The notes under the pieces are model-generated. The model did no database searches. It had not been told where the DNA came from and saw only the letters and a list, made by a program, of their open reading frames with translations. Shown piece after piece: positions 1 to 5,402 of a stretch of DNA of 5,720 bases. The first letter of the stretch is position 1. Every line of letters starts with the position of its first letter. Made by a program: the position numbers and the translations under genes. Origin of the DNA: Nitrososphaerales archaeon TH5888 (GTDB lineage Archaea; Thermoproteota; Nitrososphaeria; Nitrososphaerales; Nitrososphaeraceae); assembly GCA_014523595.1 (NCBI GenBank), contig JAATVN010000188.1, positions 1 to 5,720 on the forward strand, written 5' to 3'.

Positions 1-444
1 ATTAGTTCAATGGTAGGAAGATTTGGTGTTCCACTTAACTCTGCATACGTGTCAAGCAAATTTGCATTAGAAGGACTTTCTGAATCTATATCATTCGAGT
101 TGGGGGAATTTGGAATACGGGTTATAGTAATTGAACCTGGAGTCGTCCAGACTGATTTCTTGCAGAATCTCAAGCTTAAGGGCATGAATACCGACTCTCC
201 TTATCACAGGTCAATGGCAAAGAGAGTTTCCTTCTTAGAAAAAGCCATGAAAAATAGCCTATCATCCAGCTACCAAGTCGCAAACACTATTCTCAATGCA
301 CTGAATTCTAAAGATCCTAATTTTCGATATGTTATTGGAGATGATGCTACAAATTCTATTCACATGAGAAATTCCTTGTCTGATAGAGAATTTATGAAGT
401 GGATAAAAGATGGGATATTCCAGGGTAAAGGACTTTCAAAATAG
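1..444 (+). CDS. Short-chain dehydrogenase/reductase (SDR), C-terminal part
   Basis: This is the last 147 residues of a classical SDR oxidoreductase; the 5' end, with the Rossmann glycine motif, lies left of the window. The frame is already open at base 1, so the ATG at 10 is internal, not the start. The sequence begins ISS, and the serine at visible residue 3 lies 13 residues before Y16, the usual spacing of the catalytic Ser and Tyr. YVSSK (Y16, K20) is the YxxxK motif, FALEGLSESI is the typical following helix, and EPGVVQT (45-51) is the PG-x-V-x-T segment that contacts the nicotinamide cofactor. SDRs of this kind carry out NAD(P)-dependent oxidation or reduction of hydroxyl or keto groups in the cytoplasm. 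The substrate cannot be told from this part. The gene converges on the phosphatase gene with 12 bases between the stops. Confidence 0.93.
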   Translation: MSSMVGRFGVPLNSAYVSSKFALEGLSESISFELGEFGIRVIVIEPGVVQTDFLQNLKLKGMNTDSPYHRSMAKRVSFLEKAMKNSLSSSYQVANTILNALNSKDPNFRYVIGDDATNSIHMRNSLSDREFMKWIKDGIFQGKGLSK

Positions 445-456
445 GAGGCCCCCAAA

Positions 457-1116
457 TCATGGAGCTTTTTCAAGATTTTTACGTACACCGGTAATTACGG
501 GATCAAGATATTTAGATAACGAAATTACCATTAGCGAGATTCCTGTGCCAAGTAATATGCCACCTATGACATCAAAAAAATAATGATCACCAACATAAAT
601 CCTTGATAAACACACAAGTGCTGCCTCTCCTGCTAGTATTGCGGAAAAAATCAGCTCCTTTTCCTTTCTATATAGCACCATTAGAATCAACGCGCCTCCA
701 CTAACTATAGAAGCGTGACCCGACGGATAGGAAAAATCTGTTTTTTGAGGAACGTGAATTTCCTGTCTTTCTACAACTGGGCGAAGCCTTTCGAAAAAAT
801 TCTTGAATAATGTATTTAAAGGTATTATAATCAAAAATGAAATTACCATAATTACAGCAATTTTCTTTCCCTTCCATCCTGCAAAAATACCCATAAACAC
901 AATTACCGCTGACCACACTATCTCTCTCCCATAAGTTGACAACAAAACCATAAAATCATCTATATGGTCAAAATGAGTATTATAAATAAAGGATGAGATT
1001 CCCTCATCCAACTCGATAATAGATGGAACTTGGTATCCTAGTTTGGGGGAAAGTACAACCCCCATAATCATGAATACAGCGATGCAGATAATTGACGCGA
1101 AAATATACCTCAACAC
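457..1116 (-). CDS. PAP2-family membrane phosphatase
   Basis: A 219-residue integral membrane phosphatase of the type 2 phosphatidic acid phosphatase superfamily. All three signature motifs are intact: K105-x6-R112-P113, P131-S-G-H134, and S171-R172-x5-H178-x3-D182. In this family H178 is the phosphorylated nucleophile, H134 the general acid, and Lys/Arg bind phosphate. About five or six hydrophobic segments are visible (near 4-22, 66-80, 87-104, 137-149, 156-170, 184-201), with the motifs at membrane edges as usual. Archaeal members probably remove phosphate from lipid phosphates or isoprenoid diphosphates such as dolichyl diphosphate. The exact substrate is inference. The start chosen is GTG at 1116: no in-frame ATG precedes it before a stop at 1132-1134, and a TATA-like box lies about 29 bases upstream, which fits a leaderless or nearly leaderless message. 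It is a single gene, convergent with the SDR gene. Confidence 0.93.
   Translation of the reverse strand: MLRYIFASIICIAVFMIMGVVLSPKLGYQVPSIIELDEGISSFIYNTHFDHIDDFMVLLSTYGREIVWSAVIVFMGIFAGWKGKKIAVIMVISFLIIIPLNTLFKNFFERLRPVVERQEIHVPQKTDFSYPSGHASIVSGGALILMVLYRKEKELIFSAILAGEAALVCLSRIYVGDHYFFDVIGGILLGTGISLMVISLSKYLDPVITGVRKNLEKAP
466..480 (+). terminator. Possible U-rich terminator of the SDR gene
   Basis: Two runs of five T (466-470 and 476-480) lie 22-36 bases after the SDR stop codon. Archaeal RNA polymerase often terminates at U-rich tracts without a strong hairpin. They fall inside the antisense of the phosphatase 3' end, so the two transcripts would overlap at their tails. T runs are common in this AT-rich sequence, so the call is weak. 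Confidence 0.3.
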
Positions 1117-1140
1117 AACAACATCATAAGATTAGATATA

Positions 1141-1150
1141 ATATATTTAA
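1141..1150 (-). promoter_or_regulatory. TATA-like box of the PAP2 gene
   Basis: On the minus strand this reads TTAAATATAT. Its centre is about 29 bases before the GTG start at 1116, the spacing expected between an archaeal TATA box and a transcription start at or very near the start codon. This supports the GTG start. Confidence 0.5.
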
Positions 1151-1325
1151 TGATACTGATCAATATTCGTAATATGAGGTTATGTCGTACTTGATGTTGC
1201 TTTGAAAATTCAGGCATCCGGGATGATTATAGGAAATCTTGAATAATACCTGTGCAAAATTTTTGTTTGCGTATTTATTAGTATTTTATCTAACGTAGCT
1301 TTGGGAACAAAATGACACACGCTCA

Positions 1326-1341
1326 TATAAGATATCTTATA
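1326..1341. repeat. 16-base perfect palindrome after the YVTN gene
   Basis: TATAAGATATCTTATA is identical to its reverse complement. It begins 7 bases past the stop of the YVTN gene (minus strand, stop at 1348-1350). It could be a dimeric regulator site, or form a short stem near the 3' end of that transcript. It has no classical loop, and no long T run follows directly. Confidence 0.55.
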
Positions 1342-1347
1342 ATGATT

Positions 1348-2955
1348 CTATTTCGAGAGGTTAACTCGGCTTATGTACGAATTAATTCTCTTTTCTAAGA
1401 ACTCTAGCTGTGATTCATTAATTTTTCCTTTTCGATGTAAAACATTTAAATCCCTCTGATTTTGTTCCAGCTGTTTTATGCATTCTTCTTTATTGTTTTT
1501 TGATAACATTTCATATGTATAATCTATATTAGTTAGATTTCTCTTGAAGGATAATCTTGATTTCTGTCTGTAAAACCAACCTCCAATTGTTGAAACTAGA
1601 CCTATTACCACGGAAGTTAACACAATAAACGTTTCAGTCAAAATTGCTCCCTTGAAATTTGCGGTTATAGTTTCATAACCAGTAACATTAAAAACTACCG
1701 GATTTTGTTTTGTATTGTTCGTGACAGACCAATGACCAAAATCGTATCCTCTGTCAGGTATTGCTTCACATCTAGCAGTTGAAATGACAGGCAATGTGGT
1801 GTATTCACCAGCACCCAATATGATATCGTTGCATTTTACGCTTCCAGTATTTGGGGGATTAATTTCAATTAATATTTTTGTAATTACCTTGTCTATCTTT
1901 CCATCAATCGTAATTATTCCGTTGGTCCTAGTATTAGTGGTGTATGTGAAGTTTGTAGTTGGATCTACTGTTAATTTGCTTGCTATAAATGGAAAAGTTA
2001 CTTTTAAGGGGATATCAATGAATGGATTATTAACTCCGGAAGCAATAATTGCAGGTTCCAAAGAAATATTTTCTATCACCTTATTTGTCGTCCCATTAAT
2101 TACGCTAATAGAATTATCTTCCAAATTGTCAACGTAAATCTTGTTGGTTCGTGGATTTACCGCTATTCCAACTGGACTATCGCCGACTTTTATATTAGTT
2201 TCAATTTTGTTAGATGTACCATTTATCACACTTACAGAATCGTTCAGGAAGTTTGAGACGTAAATTATATTAGTTAGTGTATTTATTGCGAGCACAGAAG
2301 GTTTTGAACCAACAGGTATGGTTGATACCAATGTATTGTTATTTCCATCTAGTACTAAAACACTATCCTCTCCTAAATCTGAAACATAGACCTTGTTTGT
2401 GTGTGGATTTATTATTACATCATAAGGTAACGAAGCATATTTTAAGGATTTTATTACCTGGTTTTCAATTGCGTCAATTACCGAAATTGTCTTTGAGTTT
2501 AAGTTTGCAACGTAAATCCAGCTTGTGGCTAAATTGATCCCTATCCCCAAGGGAGAATCGTCTACTCGTATGCTGGTAAGTTGTTTATTAGTAAAACCAT
2601 CAATTACAGAAATTGTGTCAGAATCTCGATTTGATACATATATCCTGTTAGAAAATGGATTTACGTCTACATCATATGGAGATTTACCTACGTCGATGTT
2701 GTTTTCTACTATTGATTTTTCAATATCGATTACTGATATTGTATTAGAAAATTGGTTAGCAACATAAAGTTTGTTTGTTATTGGATTGATATCTATCCCA
2801 ACTGGAAAACTTCCCGAACTAATTATTGGACTTGATTCTAGGGTTATTACCTTCTCATCATTTTCCTCTTGAGCCAAGATACAATTTACTGAAATACTAA
2901 AAAAGAGTGTGATAACTAATAAAAAATAGAAAGACATCAGCAAATAATATTTCAA
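1348..2955 (-). CDS. Membrane-anchored seven-bladed YVTN beta-propeller surface protein
   Basis: A 535-residue exported protein. Residues 1-28 form a signal peptide (hydrophobic 8-27, likely cleavage after A28 in CILA/Q). Six YVTN blades follow with Tyr at 64, 106, 148, 190, 232 and 274, exactly 42 apart, each with a V/L-G-I/V-x-(I/V)-NP-x-TN lead and an ISVI(D/N) strand. A seventh, degenerate blade (YTTN at 338) carries about 22 extra residues. N-terminal KVIT (35-38) mirrors KVIT (356-359) of blade 7, suggesting ring closure by the N terminus. Residues about 368-435 resemble a divergent InlB B-repeat domain (GYDFGHWS, then ITANF), with C375 and C396 a possible disulphide. A membrane helix (about 441-461) is followed by RQKSRLSFKR and a charged tail (484-530). 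Eight N-glycosylation sequons lie outside. The role is unknown; an adhesion, S-layer-associated or sensing function is inferred. Start is TTG, with a TATA box 27 bases upstream; ATG at 2937 would lose K2. Confidence 0.92.
   Translation of the reverse strand: MKYYLLMSFYFLLVITLFFSISVNCILAQEENDEKVITLESSPIISSGSFPVGIDINPITNKLYVANQFSNTISVIDIEKSIVENNIDVGKSPYDVDVNPFSNRIYVSNRDSDTISVIDGFTNKQLTSIRVDDSPLGIGINLATSWIYVANLNSKTISVIDAIENQVIKSLKYASLPYDVIINPHTNKVYVSDLGEDSVLVLDGNNNTLVSTIPVGSKPSVLAINTLTNIIYVSNFLNDSVSVINGTSNKIETNIKVGDSPVGIAVNPRTNKIYVDNLEDNSISVINGTTNKVIENISLEPAIIASGVNNPFIDIPLKVTFPFIASKLTVDPTTNFTYTTNTRTNGIITIDGKIDKVITKILIEINPPNTGSVKCNDIILGAGEYTTLPVISTARCEAIPDRGYDFGHWSVTNNTKQNPVVFNVTGYETITANFKGAILTETFIVLTSVVIGLVSTIGGWFYRQKSRLSFKRNLTNIDYTYEMLSKNNKEECIKQLEQNQRDLNVLHRKGKINESQLEFLEKRINSYISRVNLSK
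2053..2808 (-). repeat. Six in-frame 126-base coding repeats (YVTN blades 1-6)
   Basis: These encode residues 50-301 of the YVTN protein as six units of exactly 42 codons with no insertion or deletion. Conservation is at protein level (GI-NP-TNK-YV-N, then ISVI-G). The DNA has diverged, so this is an old internal duplication, not a recent tandem array. Confidence 0.85.
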
Positions 2956-2977
2956 ATAAACATTTTATGTTGAATGG

Positions 2978-2986
2978 ATATAAAAA
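2978..2986 (-). promoter_or_regulatory. TATA box of the YVTN gene
   Basis: On the minus strand this is TTTTTATAT, centred about 27 bases before the TTG at 2955. That predicts transcription starting at or next to the TTG, hence a leaderless message. With ATG 2937 instead, the leader would be about 18 bases with no clear Shine-Dalgarno sequence. Confidence 0.6.
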
Positions 2987-2995
2987 GTAATTACT
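2986..2995. promoter_or_regulatory. Palindrome abutting the YVTN TATA box
   Basis: AGTAATTACT is a 10-base perfect palindrome that touches the upstream side of the TATA box, where the TFB recognition element lies in archaeal promoters. It could be a regulator site overlapping the core promoter. A palindrome of this length occurs often by chance in AT-rich DNA. Confidence 0.3.
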
Positions 2996-3140
2996 AATAA
3001 TCATTCATATTTATCGATGTTTGATTCCTGTTTAAAGAAATTGGCTCAATATAATTGCGCAGAATAACCATGAAGCGATATTGTTCTCCCAATACTACAT
3101 TTGATTATGAAAGAGATTACCAAAATGTAGTTTATTGCAC

Positions 3141-3362
3141 CTACTTGTTATGTTTCTGATTAGGACGAAAAACTATCCTAATGATAATATTCAGAATTAA
3201 TATGATAATACCAGCAAGAATGAACATAAAACCATTGATTGTCCAAGAAGGATTGCTGTACATAAATGAACTTTGAGGGCCCAATAGTGACTTGGATTGT
3301 GCAGTAAAAATTAAACCTGCTAATACAAGTACGATGCCAATAATTTCAACCAGTATTTTCAT
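3141..3362 (-). CDS. Small two-helix membrane protein, function unknown
   Basis: A 73-residue protein that I cannot assign to a named family. It has two strongly hydrophobic helices (about 3-21 and 45-63) joined by a polar loop rich in aromatic and Ser residues (about 22-44, with GPQSSFMY and PSWTING). The C terminus is basic (RIVFRPNQKHNK). By the positive-inside rule both ends would be cytoplasmic and the loop external. The ATG start is clear, and a TATA-like stretch lies about 34 bases before it. The good start, the coherent two-helix layout and the independent promoter argue for a real gene. It reads in the same direction as the YVTN gene, but 185 bases and a separate YVTN promoter lie between them, so an operon is not implied. 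It is divergent from the EamA transporter gene, 200 bases away. Confidence 0.72.
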   Translation of the reverse strand: MKILVEIIGIVLVLAGLIFTAQSKSLLGPQSSFMYSNPSWTINGFMFILAGIIILILNIIIRIVFRPNQKHNK

Positions 3363-3388
3363 GTATTATCAAATAAAGTTTGAAATCT

Positions 3389-3402
3389 GCATATGTATAT
3401 GT
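3389..3402 (-). promoter_or_regulatory. TATA-like region of the small membrane protein gene
   Basis: The minus strand reads ACATATACATATGC. Its centre is about 34 bases before the ATG at 3362, so a leader of only a few bases is expected. The same stretch forms a short ATATGT tandem on the plus strand, so exact box borders are uncertain. Confidence 0.4.
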
Positions 3403-3533
3403 ATGTGTTATCGACATTCATACTTCATATACCCTTTTAGTAACTTTATGTTTAGCCCAAAAAGGACAACTAGACTTTTCTTAATTGTCAACTTATACGA
3501 GTTGATTGCCAATATGATTACAATATGAGTAAG

Positions 3534-3542
3534 TTTTAATAT
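3534..3542 (+). promoter_or_regulatory. TATA-like box of the EamA transporter gene
   Basis: TTTTAATAT is centred about 25 bases before the ATG at 3563, the expected spacing for a leaderless archaeal transcript. It supports this ATG. The nearby ATG at 3559, in another frame, hits a stop after nine codons. Confidence 0.5.
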
Positions 3543-3562
3543 CTATAAGATGTGCGTCATGG

Positions 3563-4486
3563 ATGCAAGGATTAAGGTTGATTTTTAGTAATTTTACCAA
3601 CTCCAATCTAATAGTCGGGTACTTGTCGGCTATTGTCGCTGCTATGCTCTTTGGATCCGTGTCTACCCTAGCAAAACCTCTCCTGTCAACAGTTGATCCT
3701 ATTATCCTTTCATCAATCATTTACCTAACAGCCGGACTCTTTTTTACACCTTCTGCGGCAAGGACAAGATCAAAAATTACAACAAAGTACTTTTTTCTTA
3801 TTCTAACAAGCGCAATTTCCGGCGCAGCAATCGCACCCATTGTATTTTTTCTAGGATTAAAGATGAGTACAGCCGCAGACACTGCGTTACTTGCCAATGG
3901 AGAAACTGTCTTTTCAATTTTGTTTGCGTTACTTATCTTTAGAGAAAAATTGAAACCCATCGGATATATTGCAGTAACATTGATCCTAATCGGAGTATTT
4001 CTGGTAACAACAAATCTTGATTTTAATAGTTCGATATTTAGTTTGAATTTGGGTAACGTGTTAGTCATCTTATCAACAATTATTTGGGGATTCGACAACA
4101 ATATTTGTAAAATAATAGCTAGACAGATACATGTGTCAAGATTGATTCAGCTAAAAGCTTTAATCGGAGGATCCATATTATTAGGAACGGTCATTATATC
4201 GGGAATTCCTTTTAATATTCAAAGTGAACAGATACTTCCTATTATTCTTCTAGGTGTCTTTGGATTTGCCATATCACTCTACCTATACCTCCACAGCATA
4301 AAAAGGATTGGAGTAATCAAGGCATCATCCTTGTTATCTTTATCGGCAGTATTTGGACTAGTTTTCGCATTAATATTTCTACATGAGTCAATTAGTATCA
4401 ATCAAGTAATTGCCATATCAGTGATGATATTTGGGATACATTTAATGTATACCTATGAAAAGAAAGATGAAATAATCTTCAAGTGA
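3563..4486 (+). CDS. EamA/DMT-superfamily transporter
   Basis: A 307-residue inner membrane protein of the drug/metabolite transporter superfamily with two tandem EamA domains, about residues 17-149 and 164-297, giving ten predicted helices. The length is typical for the family. Features seen: YLSAIVAAMLFGSVSTLAKP in helix 1; the FLGLKMSTAADTALL segment leading to the strongly family-like ANGETVFSILFALLIFREKL (111-130) at the end of helix 4; the equivalent LSLSAVFGLVFALIFLHESI (258-277) in the second half; and a lysine-rich C-terminal tail (YEKKDEIIFK). Members export or import small metabolites, amino acids or drugs by secondary transport. Sequence alone does not give the substrate. ATG 3563 is the only ATG in this frame before helix 1, and a TATA-like box precedes it at the right spacing. 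No gene is co-transcribed with it in an obvious way. Confidence 0.92.
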   Translation: MQGLRLIFSNFTNSNLIVGYLSAIVAAMLFGSVSTLAKPLLSTVDPIILSSIIYLTAGLFFTPSAARTRSKITTKYFFLILTSAISGAAIAPIVFFLGLKMSTAADTALLANGETVFSILFALLIFREKLKPIGYIAVTLILIGVFLVTTNLDFNSSIFSLNLGNVLVILSTIIWGFDNNICKIIARQIHVSRLIQLKALIGGSILLGTVIISGIPFNIQSEQILPIILLGVFGFAISLYLYLHSIKRIGVIKASSLLSLSAVFGLVFALIFLHESISINQVIAISVMIFGIHLMYTYEKKDEIIFK

Positions 4487-4638
4487 ATTTTTGGAGTAGC
4501 GAGATAAAAAATATCGCCTTCTGATTTGCCTGACAATTTGGGAATATCAGTCTTAGTAGTAGATTCTTCTGAATCCGGATGGCTGCTCCAATATTCAGGT
4601 GGCTAGGAAATGATCATCTTACATTTCCAAAGTTCTAA

Positions 4639-4646
4639 TTTTTTTT
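4639..4646 (+). terminator. Possible T8 terminator tract
   Basis: Eight consecutive T residues about 150 bases past the transporter stop. A T tract of this length can serve as an archaeal intrinsic terminator on the plus strand. An earlier T5 tract immediately after the stop could do the same, so the true 3' end is unknown. Confidence 0.3.
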
Positions 4647-4709
4647 AATGCTCCTATGTTTGATCAAAAAATATTTCCATTTCCCTAGTAATACTCGCTT
4701 TTTAATCCT

Positions 4710-4728
4710 TAATAATACCGGATTATTA
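4710..4728. repeat. Inverted repeat over the promoter of the 114-residue protein gene
   Basis: TAATAAT-ACCGG-ATTATTA has two perfect 7-base arms around a 5-base centre. It covers bases -31 to -13 relative to the TTG at 4741, just where the TATA box and the start-proximal promoter should be. This is a typical place for a dimeric repressor site. No regulator gene is adjacent. Confidence 0.5.
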
Positions 4729-4740
4729 GAATAATATACA

Positions 4741-5085
4741 TTGTACCAGGAAATAAAATCAAGAACTGCAAGATTTTATGAGATTGCTCCTAATTGGGCA
4801 AAGAAAATTATGAATTTGCGACAAGAAGGGTTTCCATTTCCATTATCATTTGCCTGGTGGAAATTGTACTTTGCACTTGATAGTCCTTCAAGATGTATAG
4901 TAGGTGAAGCTTACGGCTTTTCTTCCCAATACGAAAATGATTGTGCCGAATGTGATAGATTGGGCTGGGAATTTGGACATTCTTTTCTAATGCGTTCAAC
5001 TAAAAATCTCGATGATAATATCGAAGAGTTTGTGACACATTGGAATGATAAACATATGTCAAAGAAAGAAATGACGTATCGTTAG
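4741..5085 (+). CDS. Uncharacterised 114-residue soluble protein with CxxC and C-terminal histidines
   Basis: I do not recognise a named family. The protein is soluble, has no signal peptide or membrane helix, and is rich in aromatic residues (PFPLSFAWWKLYFALDSPSR, 32-51). C52 opens CIVGEAYGFSSQY; C68 and C71 form CAEC; H80, then H100 and H105 in FVTHWNDKH, follow. The Cys and His set could bind zinc, but the 28 residues between C71 and H100 are far longer than in a classical C2H2 finger, so this is only a suggestion. The start drawn is TTG 4741, which keeps the well-formed N-terminal helix-like segment and sits at the first base of a plausible leaderless message. The alternative is ATG 4810 (M24), giving 91 residues. 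It is a lone gene under a promoter covered by an inverted repeat, with a T-rich tract 16 bases after the stop. Confidence 0.68.
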   Translation: MYQEIKSRTARFYEIAPNWAKKIMNLRQEGFPFPLSFAWWKLYFALDSPSRCIVGEAYGFSSQYENDCAECDRLGWEFGHSFLMRSTKNLDDNIEEFVTHWNDKHMSKKEMTYR

Positions 5086-5100
5086 TTAAAAATAATGTAA

Positions 5101-5107
5101 TATTTTT
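5101..5107 (+). terminator. Possible U-rich terminator of the 114-residue protein gene
   Basis: TATTTTT lies 16-22 bases after the TAG stop at 5083-5085, a good position for an archaeal U-tract terminator. There is no stable stem before it. Confidence 0.35.
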
Positions 5108-5165
5108 CTAATTGATATAACTTGTAAAAGAGCAAATAATATGATTGTACAACAGGTGTAATGTG

Positions 5166-5206
5166 ATTTTATATTAAGATATAAAATAAATATAAACGAT
5201 TTATTT
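5166..5206. repeat. Two overlapping AT-only inverted repeats
   Basis: The first repeat has arms ATTTTATAT (5166-5174) and ATATAAAAT (5179-5187) around TAAG. The second has arms AAATAAAT (5184-5191) and ATTTATTT (5199-5206) around a 7-base spacer. They share bases 5184-5187, so both hairpins could not form at once. They sit 30-70 bases before the ATG at 5236. Pure A/T arms make chance occurrence likely and stems weak. Confidence 0.4.
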
Positions 5207-5211
5207 ATTTG
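5198..5211 (+). promoter_or_regulatory. Candidate TATA region before the 54-residue ORF
   Basis: GATTTATTTATTTG is centred about 31 bases before the ATG at 5236. If used, it would give a nearly leaderless message for the small ORF and, by run-through, the cupredoxin gene. The surrounding sequence is so AT-rich that other TATA-like stretches (5171-5195) compete. Confidence 0.35.
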
Positions 5212-5235
5212 TCATGCTAGATATTGTGTTGTATT

Positions 5236-5400
5236 ATGAGTAAGAATCATAAAGTGATAACAATTTTAACAAAATCAACAGATCAGCATAAATTTCATGA
5301 AAACAGAAATTGGAACAAATTTGAGAATTGCAAAGTATATGATGACATTCTATATTTTGAGTATGCAAGATTACCGCGATTGGTAACTAGGTATGTTTGA
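5236..5400 (+). CDS. Possible small protein of 54 residues, coupled to the cupredoxin gene
   Basis: ATG 5236 opens a 54-codon frame ending in TGA at 5398-5400, two bases before the ATG of the cupredoxin-like gene. The product begins MSKNHKVITILTKSTDQHKF and ends YFEYARLPRLVTRYV. It is basic, has a single cysteine (C32), and shows no signal peptide, membrane helix or known motif. In favour of a real gene are the near-abutting spacing to the next start and a TATA-like stretch at the right distance upstream. Against it are the short length and the lack of any recognisable family. It could instead be a translated leader that controls entry of ribosomes to the cupredoxin gene. If it is not coding, bases 5086-5402 are one long untranslated region. 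Confidence 0.4.
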   Translation: MSKNHKVITILTKSTDQHKFHENRNWNKFENCKVYDDILYFEYARLPRLVTRYV

Positions 5401-5402
5401 AG

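Larger units (their letters stand above)
4487..4740. other. Intergenic region after the transporter gene
   Basis: No ORF of convincing quality is seen on either strand in these 254 bases. It holds a T5 tract directly after the transporter stop (4488-4492), a weak GATA-AAAAA-TATC stem (4504-4516), a run of eight T (4639-4646) that could end transcription, and the inverted repeat and promoter of the next gene at its right end. No tRNA-like fold was found by eye. Confidence 0.5.

Noticed and set aside
444..449. GGAGG after the SDR stop as a ribosome binding site
   Set aside because: No plus-strand reading frame of useful length begins just downstream; the region is the antisense of the PAP2 3' end.
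701..916. Open frame of 71 codons on the minus strand within the PAP2 gene
   Set aside because: It lies in another frame of a gene with all three PAP2 motifs intact; the product is a Cys/Phe-rich shadow.
1117..1347. tRNA or other structured RNA gene in the spacer
   Set aside because: No cloverleaf, T-loop consensus or GC-rich structured segment is visible by eye. In a genome this AT-rich a stable RNA should stand out as GC-rich.
1784..2767. Three open frames on the plus strand (1784-2137, 2277-2537, 2525-2767) opposite the YVTN gene
   Set aside because: They run antisense to a well-supported repeat protein. Their openness comes from the repeated codon pattern of the blades, and the products have no recognisable domain.
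2053..2808. Regular 126-base spacing considered as a CRISPR-like or tandem DNA repeat
   Set aside because: The periodicity is in the protein (42-residue YVTN blades). The DNA units are too diverged and too long, and there are no spacers.
2875..2892. Cysteine 25 of the YVTN protein as a lipoprotein anchor
   Set aside because: The residues before it (SVN) do not fit a lipobox, and the protein already has a C-terminal membrane helix.
3292..3720. Open frames 3292-3528 (+) and 3493-3720 (-) across the divergent spacer
   Set aside because: They overlap two better-supported genes and their promoters, and their products look like translated noncoding sequence (for example a run of Cys and Ile from the ATATGT tandem).
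3721..4101. Open frame of 126 codons on the minus strand inside the transporter gene
   Set aside because: It is fully antisense to a clear EamA domain, and its product shows no domain or promoter of its own.
4808..4999. Open frame of 63 codons on the minus strand within the 114-residue protein gene
   Set aside because: It is antisense to the better reading frame, which has its own promoter and a coherent composition.
5214..5243. Nine-codon upstream ORF (ATG 5214 to TAA 5243) overlapping the ATG at 5236
   Set aside because: An ORF this short is expected by chance, and the likely transcript start near 5230 would exclude its start codon.
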